DNA of 17,993 nucleotides, taken from contig JBMNNN010000023.1 in assembly GCA_050942555.1 (NCBI GenBank), positions 1 to 17,993 on the forward strand, given 5' to 3'. Below the pieces are notes generated by a model. That model searched no databases, was not told the DNA's origin, and worked only from the letters and a program-made list of their open reading frames with translations. Origin of the DNA: JAAYXU01 sp050942555 (lineage in GTDB: Bacteria > Bacillota > Clostridia > Christensenellales > UMGS416). A program made the translations under genes and the position numbers. This document shows, one piece after another, positions 13,595 through 17,993 of the stretch. The first letter of the stretch is position 1; each line of letters begins with the position of its first letter.

Positions 13595-13624
13595 ATTGTA
13601 TGGACGGCAGGATTCGGGTATTCC
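13595..13624 (-). promoter_or_regulatory. Sigma-E-like (possibly sigma-G) promoter of cwlD
   Basis: On the minus strand CATACAAT (13602-13595) matches the sigma-E -10 consensus in full. GGAATA (13624-13619) lies 16 bases upstream and resembles a sigma-G or sigma-E -35. cwlD is transcribed by sigma-E and sigma-G in Bacillus. The start point, about 13588, is some 24 bases before the chosen ATG. Confidence 0.6.
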
Positions 13625-13755
13625 ACCCGGGATATATGCGGTTGGCAAAACGCAAACCTTGTGCTGGCTATTCGGATATTAGGCGGGAGCAAGCCCCTGC
13701 CGCGTTCCTCTAGCAATTATAAAGAGCCGAAAATAATTGGAGGGCTGTTCTCGTC

Positions 13756-13819
13756 CCGGCACTAAAATCAAAGTGGTAGTTCATACTTTTCATTATAAGC
13801 TCGTTGATTTTAGTGCCGG
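13756..13819. repeat. 16-bp perfect inverted repeat with 32-base centre
   Basis: CCGGCACTAAAATCAA (13756-13771) and its exact reverse complement (13804-13819) flank a 32-base AT-rich centre. No T-run follows on either strand, so it does not look like a terminator. It resembles the ends of a very small mobile element or a repeated extragenic palindrome. Confidence 0.8.
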
Positions 13820-13847
13820 AGCCGACTTGAAACATCTTGATTTCTTT

Positions 13848-13879
13848 GGTTGCTTTCTGCATCAAGGCAGAAAGTAACC
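13848..13879. repeat. 13-bp inverted repeat, second hairpin of the island
   Basis: GGTTGCTTTCTGC (13848-13860) pairs with GCAGAAAGTAACC (13867-13879) around ATCAAG, with one G-T position that is a G-U pair in plus-strand RNA. It lies 28 bases from the first inverted repeat. Hairpins of this TTGGTTnCTTTCTGC type are dispersed repeats in some genomes, as far as I recall. Confidence 0.75.
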
Positions 13880-13982
13880 TCAGCGGAGCGTCCTAAACTT
13901 CAAAACTTGAATAAGTTAAGGACATTAAAATGAGGGATATACTTTTTGCGTATACGCTTAGCTTGCTCCCATCATTTCCGTC

Positions 13983-15065
13983 CTACATATCGGCAAACGG
14001 AAGCCCCGGCGACGCGTTGCAGTCAAGCCCGGCGGTCTCCCCCTCCATCAGGCGGTACCACGCGGCCGACGCGATCATCGCCGCGTTGTCGGCGCACAGC
14101 GATACTGGCGGATAGCGCAGCGCCGTGCCCTCGGGAAGAGCATTCGCCAGGCACTCGCGCAGCCTGCTGTTGGCGGCCACGCCGCCCGCCAGCACCACGG
14201 TGCTGCGCCCGCCCGCCCGGCACGCCGCTGCGGTCCTGTCCACGAGCGCGTCGACGATCGCCTGCTGGTAGGAGGCAGCCAGGTCGTGAATGTGCTGCTG
14301 CACGAACCCTTCGGGCTGCTTGCGCACGAACTGCATGAGCGCCGTCTTAAGGCCGCTGAAGCTAAAATCAAACGTATCCTCCCTCAGCTTCGCCCGGGGA
14401 AAGTCAAACGCCGCAGAATCGCCCTGCTGCGCGAGCCGGTCTATCTGCACGCCCCCGGGATAGGGCAGCCCCAGTATGCGCGCGCCCTTGTCGAATGCCT
14501 CTCCCGCCGCGTCGTCCCGCGTGGAGCCCAGCACCCTGTACCGGCCGTAGCCGGACACGTCGGCCAGCAGCGTATGGCCTCCCGATACGATGAGGCACAG
14601 GAAGGGAGGCGCAAGGTCCGGGTGCGCGATATAGTTGGAAGCGATATGCCCCTCGATATGGTGGACTCCGACGAGCGGCTTGCGCAGCGCCCAGGCCATG
14701 GCCTTGGCGTGGGACACGCCGACCAGCAGCGCGCCCACCAGCCCCGGACCGGTCGTGACCGCGATGGCCGACACATCGCGCAGCGTCGTCCCGGCCTCGC
14801 CCACCGCGGTGTCCACCAGCGCGTCGATGGCCTCCATGTGCATACGTGACGCGATTTCAGGCACGACGCCGCCATACCGGACATGGATGTCGATCTGCGA
14901 TGCGATCTTGAGGGACAGCATCTGGCGTCCGTCGCGCACGACCGCGGCGGACGTCTCGTCGCAGGAGCTTTCGATGGCCAGTATGTCGGCGGTCCGCTGC
15001 CGCATGATGTGCGCGAGCGCGGCGCTTGCCGCGGTGCGGTAACCGGATTCATGAGAGCCGGTCAT
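13983..15065 (-). CDS. tsaD: tRNA N6-adenosine threonylcarbamoyltransferase (TsaD)
   Basis: TsaD transfers the threonylcarbamoyl group from its adenylate to A37 of ANN-decoding tRNAs (t6A), with TsaB and TsaE. The 360-residue protein shows LAIESSCDETSAAVV, GGVVPEIASRMH, TTGPGLVGALLVG, the metal site HHIEGH (H136 and H140), IVSGGHTLL, and LCADNAAMIA with the third metal ligand. The start at 15065 gives about 20 extra N-terminal residues; it is kept because GGGAG lies seven bases upstream, while the internal ATG at 15005 has no ribosome-binding site. It overlaps the DUF1461 gene by 17 bases. It is not next to tsaB or tsaE here. Identification is firm, the exact start less so. Confidence 0.96.
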   Translation of the reverse strand: MTGSHESGYRTAASAALAHIMRQRTADILAIESSCDETSAAVVRDGRQMLSLKIASQIDIHVRYGGVVPEIASRMHMEAIDALVDTAVGEAGTTLRDVSAIAVTTGPGLVGALLVGVSHAKAMAWALRKPLVGVHHIEGHIASNYIAHPDLAPPFLCLIVSGGHTLLADVSGYGRYRVLGSTRDDAAGEAFDKGARILGLPYPGGVQIDRLAQQGDSAAFDFPRAKLREDTFDFSFSGLKTALMQFVRKQPEGFVQQHIHDLAASYQQAIVDALVDRTAAACRAGGRSTVVLAGGVAANSRLRECLANALPEGTALRYPPVSLCADNAAMIASAAWYRLMEGETAGLDCNASPGLPFADM

Positions 15066-15750
15066 GCGTCTTCTCCCGGCGCACGAGAAGCGCCGCTCCG
15101 ATCGCCGGTATCGCGATGAACAGTGCCGCCCGCCACACGATCGCGAGGGCCATGTCGTTGAAAAAGGCCTCGGGGAACATATTGATCATGACGTCGGTCT
15201 CGGGATCCAGCAGCCACAGATCGTTGTCAAAAAAAAGAAGATGAAAATTCCAGAATGCGCCCGAAAAATCCACGAGGATATAGATGCCAAGCGCCGCGAG
15301 CAGCGCGCCCCAAACCGCCAGCGACCAGAGAAATCCCCGCGTGAGGTGCGCAATCGCTCCGCCACGCAGCCGCACGGCAAGCGCCGCAAGACACAGCACG
15401 GCGGCCGCAGCGCACAGGAGTCGTATCCGCATCGCGCCCAGAACCAGGCGCCGTACGTCGACCATGTGCAGCCGCTCCCGTTCGCCGAACACCTCCTGCG
15501 CTACGCCGCCGATCTCCTTTTCGATGATCAGGTCGGGCTCGCGCCCCTTCATATAGCCCAGAAGCCGCTGGGTTACGTCCATCAGATCGTCGGGATCGAT
15601 GCCGATCGCGGCCGGGCGGTCGTACTTTTCGTAGGCCCTGCGATACAGCTGGGCGCTGAACATGACGCCGTCGGCTGCGCTGAGTATGAGCGCCGGGATG
15701 AGCGTCAGCCCGAATACGATGGCGAGCGTCCAGTTAAGCGCATTTTTCAT
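15049..15750 (-). CDS. DUF1461 (TIGR01906-type) integral membrane protein
   Basis: A 233-residue membrane protein of unknown function. Hydrophobic helices lie near residues 7-28, about 110-130, about 140-165 and about 205-225. The large extracytoplasmic part between the first two contains GREPDLI and FGERERLHMVDVRRL, and LLFFDNDLWLLDPETDVMINMFPEAFFNDMA precedes the last helix; this LxxNDxWxLDPxxDxLIxMxPExFF pattern is the family's signature. The ATG at 15750 overlaps the upstream stop by four bases (ATGA) and has AGGAGG seven to eight bases before it. It is translationally coupled to the cyclase upstream and overlaps tsaD downstream. Family assignment is from memory of the pattern. Confidence 0.8.
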   Translation of the reverse strand: MKNALNWTLAIVFGLTLIPALILSAADGVMFSAQLYRRAYEKYDRPAAIGIDPDDLMDVTQRLLGYMKGREPDLIIEKEIGGVAQEVFGERERLHMVDVRRLVLGAMRIRLLCAAAAVLCLAALAVRLRGGAIAHLTRGFLWSLAVWGALLAALGIYILVDFSGAFWNFHLLFFDNDLWLLDPETDVMINMFPEAFFNDMALAIVWRAALFIAIPAIGAALLVRREKTHDRLS

Positions 15751-16382
15751 ACGGCAACCTCCTGTATGAGCGCGCGGGCCGGAGCCCCGTCCAGCCCGTC
15801 GAGCCTGAGAGGAAGGCAGACGAGCTCGTACCAGCCTTCCCGCACATCCCGCAGCCCGATCGATTCGAGCGCCGCCGACCCGGGCCTTCCCAGCAGCAGA
15901 CGGTGCACCGCGGCAAGATCGGGGCCCATCGCCGCCACCGACCACGCGTCCAGCCCGACCAGCATCACGCCCCGATCGCAAAGCAGCGCGGCGGCGTCCC
16001 GGGTCAGCCCGATGTATCCGGGATCGAACCGGTCAGGGACGTCAGAGAGCGAATTGGCGGTGCGGATGAGCAGGCGCTTGACGCCGCCGGGCAGCCGCGA
16101 CAGGTCGCCGGCGCGTATGTTGCGGCTAAGACCCGATAGATCAATCACATAGGCCGGGCCTATCAGCAGGTCCGGCGACAACTGGTCCACCGTTTCCCCC
16201 GCGTCGAAAAAATGCCGGGGCGCGTCCAGATGGGTTCCGCAGTGGCTGCTCATCGCGATGCGGGACACATTGCTGCCCGCGCCGTCCCGCATGCGCGACA
16301 GCGGCAAGATTTCGCAGGGGGGATCGCCCGGCCAGACTGCCATACCCGCCGTTACGGGCAGCGTGATATCAATCCAGGCCAT
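15747..16382 (-). CDS. Cyclase-family metal hydrolase (kynurenine formamidase-like)
   Basis: A 211-residue protein of the cyclase family (PF04199), metal-dependent amide or lactone hydrolases that include kynurenine formamidase KynB and isatin hydrolase. The metal-binding signature SHCGTHLDAPRHF is at 46-58 (H47, H51, D53, H57), preceded by the typical N-terminus DITLPVTAGMAVWPGDP. The C-terminal GWYELVCLPLRLDGLDGAPARALI is also characteristic. No tryptophan-degradation genes are nearby, so the substrate is open. It overlaps prfB by 14 bases and the DUF1461 gene by four. GGGAGGG lies upstream of the ATG at 16382, inside the end of prfB. Confidence 0.88.
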   Translation of the reverse strand: MAWIDITLPVTAGMAVWPGDPPCEILPLSRMRDGAGSNVSRIAMSSHCGTHLDAPRHFFDAGETVDQLSPDLLIGPAYVIDLSGLSRNIRAGDLSRLPGGVKRLLIRTANSLSDVPDRFDPGYIGLTRDAAALLCDRGVMLVGLDAWSVAAMGPDLAAVHRLLLGRPGSAALESIGLRDVREGWYELVCLPLRLDGLDGAPARALIQEVAV

Positions 16383-17493
16383 CGCCGCCCTCCCGTGGCG
16401 CTTTTTTCAGGTATTCGCTGATAAAATCGTCGATCTCGCCGTCCATGACCGCGTCGACGTTGCCGGTCTCCGCGCCGGTGCGGTGATCCTTGACCATCGT
16501 ATAGGGCTGAAAGACATAGGAGCGTATCTGGCTGCCCCATTCGATTTTCTTGATCTCGCCCTTGATATCGGCCAGACGGGCCATGCGCTCCTCCTCGCGG
16601 AGCTCGGCCAGCTTGGCTTTGAGCATTTTCATCGCGGTCTCGCGATTCTGTATCTGGGAGCGCTCGTTCTGGCAGGCCACGACGATGCCGGTGGGAAGAT
16701 GCGTGATGCGCACCGCCGAGTCGGTCTTATTGACGTGCTGTCCGCCCGCGCCACTGCTGCGGTACGTATCGATCCGCAGTTCGTCCGGGTCTATTTTGAT
16801 ATCCTCGTCGTCCTCTATTTCGGGCATGACATCGAGCGACGCGAACGACGTATGCCGCCGCGCCGAGGCGTCGAACGGCGATATGCGCACCAAGCGGTGC
16901 ACGCCCTTCTCGGCCCTGAGATAGCCGTAGGCGTACCCGCCCTCGACCATAAACGTAACGCTCTTGATACCGGCTTCGTCGCCCTCGAGATAGTCGAGCA
17001 CCCTGAGCGTGTAGCCGCGGCGCTCGCACCAGCGGCTGTACATCCGGTAGAGCATCTGCGTCCAGTCCTGCGCTTCGGTGCCCCCGGCTCCGGCGTGCAG
17101 TGATAGTATCGCGTTGTTCGCATCGTAGGGCCCGGTCAGCAGCGTCGCAAGCGCCATCTCCTCCGCCTCGGCATAGAGCGCGTCTATTTCCTTCTCCAGC
17201 TCCTCCATCAGATCGCCGTCGTCCACTTCCTCCAATAGCTCGATCATTTCCCGGGCATTACGCGCACGATCTGCGACCTTCTCGTAATGCGCGATGCGGT
17301 ACTCCAGCAGCTTCACCCTCTTATTGACCCGCTGCGCCCTCTCCAGGGAGCTCCAGAAATCCGGGGCCGCCATCTCCGCGTGCAGCTCCTCCAGCTCGCT
17401 CTTCATAGCAGGCAGGTTGAGTCCGTCGCCGGCCTCGGCGATCAGCCGGTCGATTTCATGAAGACGCTGGCTCGCCTGTTCCAACTGGTACAT
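16369..17493 (-). CDS. prfB: Peptide chain release factor 2, no programmed frameshift
   Basis: RF2 releases the peptide at UGA and UAA stop codons. The 374-residue protein has the N-terminal coiled helices (about 1-110), the PCRF core GAGGTEAQDW (about 135-144), the stop-codon tripeptide SPF (205-207) in VRISPFDASARRHTSF, and the GGQ catalytic loop (250-252). SPF marks it as RF2, not RF1. The whole protein lies in one frame from ATG 17493, with no in-frame UGA near codon 25 where many bacteria have an autoregulatory +1 frameshift. GAGGA seven bases upstream supports the start. It follows secA by 24 bases, the order found in Bacillus. Confidence 0.97.
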   Translation of the reverse strand: MYQLEQASQRLHEIDRLIAEAGDGLNLPAMKSELEELHAEMAAPDFWSSLERAQRVNKRVKLLEYRIAHYEKVADRARNAREMIELLEEVDDGDLMEELEKEIDALYAEAEEMALATLLTGPYDANNAILSLHAGAGGTEAQDWTQMLYRMYSRWCERRGYTLRVLDYLEGDEAGIKSVTFMVEGGYAYGYLRAEKGVHRLVRISPFDASARRHTSFASLDVMPEIEDDEDIKIDPDELRIDTYRSSGAGGQHVNKTDSAVRITHLPTGIVVACQNERSQIQNRETAMKMLKAKLAELREEERMARLADIKGEIKKIEWGSQIRSYVFQPYTMVKDHRTGAETGNVDAVMDGEIDDFISEYLKKAPREGGDGLD

Positions 17494-17517
17494 CGTGATT
17501 CCTCATTCTCATACGGT

Positions 17518-17993
17518 TTACTGTTTACCGCAGCAATTTTTGTATTTTTTCCCGCTCCCGCAGGGACACGGATCGTTGCGGCCTGCTTTTTTATCGACTC
17601 GGACGGGCGTGCGCGGTCTGGATTCGGAATCCGCGCGGCCCGCTGCGACAGGCCGGGCGACCTGCTGCCGCTGCGGCACCTTTTCGATGTTCAGATGGTA
17701 GAGCATCGTCACGGCTTCCTCCTGAATCGCGTGGGTCATCGCCTCGAACATGTCGAATCCCTCGAACTTATACTCGATGACCGGATCCCGCTGACCGTAC
17801 GCCCTGAGGCCGATGCCCTGCCGGAGCTGATCCATCGCGTCGATGTGGTCCATCCATTTGCGGTCCACCACCCGCAGCAGTACGACCCGCTCGACCTCGC
17901 GCATATCGATGCCCGCGTCGGCCAGCGTCTTCTCCCGGCCTTCATAAAGCTCCGCAGCCGCCTGCCGGAGCCGCTCCTTGAGTGTATCGGCAT
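17518..17993 (-). CDS. secA: Preprotein translocase ATPase SecA, C-terminal part only
   Basis: The last 157 residues of SecA, the ATPase that drives proteins through the SecYEG channel. The frame is open to the window edge, which falls within a codon. Visible are the end of the helical scaffold domain (ERVVLLRVVDRKWMDHIDAMDQLRQGIGLRAYGQRDPVIEYKFEGFDMF), a variable linker rich in Arg, Pro and Ala, and the zinc-binding tail GRNDPCPCGSGKKYKNCCGK, with its cysteines in C-x-C...CC arrangement. The internal ATG at 17904 is not the start, because homology continues upstream of it. prfB follows directly. Confidence 0.97.
   Translation of the reverse strand, partial: ADTLKERLRQAAAELYEGREKTLADAGIDMREVERVVLLRVVDRKWMDHIDAMDQLRQGIGLRAYGQRDPVIEYKFEGFDMFEAMTHAIQEEAVTMLYHLNIEKVPQRQQVARPVAAGRADSESRPRTPVRVDKKAGRNDPCPCGSGKKYKNCCGKQ

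Larger units (their letters stand above)
13625..13982. other. AT-richer intergenic island between tsaD and cwlD
   Basis: No gene is seen in these 358 bases. The composition is more AT-rich than in the surrounding genes, from about 13717 on. It contains two strong inverted repeats (13756-13819 and 13848-13879) and a perfect 10-bp palindrome GCGTATACGC (13948-13957). No transposase fragment or clear target-site duplication was found. Confidence 0.7.

Noticed and set aside
13756..13819. Inverted repeat as a terminator for tsaD or cwlD
   Set aside because: The centre is 32 bases long and no T-run follows on either strand.
15064..16152. 362-codon plus-strand frame opposite the DUF1461 and cyclase genes
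   Set aside because: The minus-strand genes have family motifs, good ribosome-binding sites and tight overlaps; the plus frame is low-complexity and Arg-rich.
1..17993. CRISPR arrays, tRNA or rRNA genes, insertion sequences, prophage genes
   Set aside because: No regular spacer-repeat pattern, cloverleaf-like or rRNA-like sequence, transposase or phage protein was recognised on either strand.

Overview
This is a GC-rich window from an endospore-forming, Gram-positive anaerobe, most likely a member of the Clostridia. The evidence is a set of sporulation genes (spoIIQ, spoIID, spoIIP, cwlD), the Firmicutes gene orders ywmB-murA-spoIID-spoIIQ and secA-prfB, and a two-subunit iron-sulfur L-serine dehydratase. 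I cannot place it more finely. All coordinates, motifs and spacings were read by eye; no database search was run.

Layout. 1-3561 (minus strand): ywmB-like gene, murA, spoIID and spoIIQ (cut by the window edge), joining wall-precursor synthesis to the forespore engulfment machinery. 3781-5406 (minus): a sodium:solute symporter with its own sigma-A promoter, a palindromic operator candidate over the -10, and a terminator. 5305-5872: a long intergenic region holding a four-repeat Pho-box-like promoter, a candidate small RNA with a canonical terminator, and an overlapping minus-strand mini-ORF as a rival reading. 5873-7086 (plus): an MFS exporter with tandem 22-bp-spaced repeats between its -10 and start codon, and a terminator. 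7093-8813 (minus): sdaAB-sdaAA, with a decayed glyoxalase-family (VOC) gene at the tail. 8874-10125 (plus): spoIIP with a structured region upstream. 10131-13624 (minus): cwlD, rhamnulokinase rhaB and a TolB-like beta-propeller protein of unknown function, possibly one transcript started by a sporulation promoter. 13625-13982: an AT-richer gap with two strong inverted repeats. 13983-17993 (minus): secA (cut by the edge), prfB, a cyclase-family hydrolase, a DUF1461 membrane protein and tsaD, with the last four genes overlapping one another.

How the parts fit. SpoIID, SpoIIP and SpoIIQ act on septal and forespore peptidoglycan during engulfment; CwlD later makes muramic-delta-lactam in the spore cortex. 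Promoter-like sequences agree with the expected sigma factors: sigma-F/G for spoIIQ and sigma-E for cwlD. The rest is housekeeping (translation termination, tRNA t6A modification, protein export) and catabolism or transport (serine, rhamnose, sodium-coupled uptake).

The most unusual points are the Pho-box/small-RNA locus at 5550-5687, the rhaB plus beta-propeller pair directly behind a sporulation gene, the inverted-repeat island beside tsaD, and a prfB that lacks the usual programmed frameshift.
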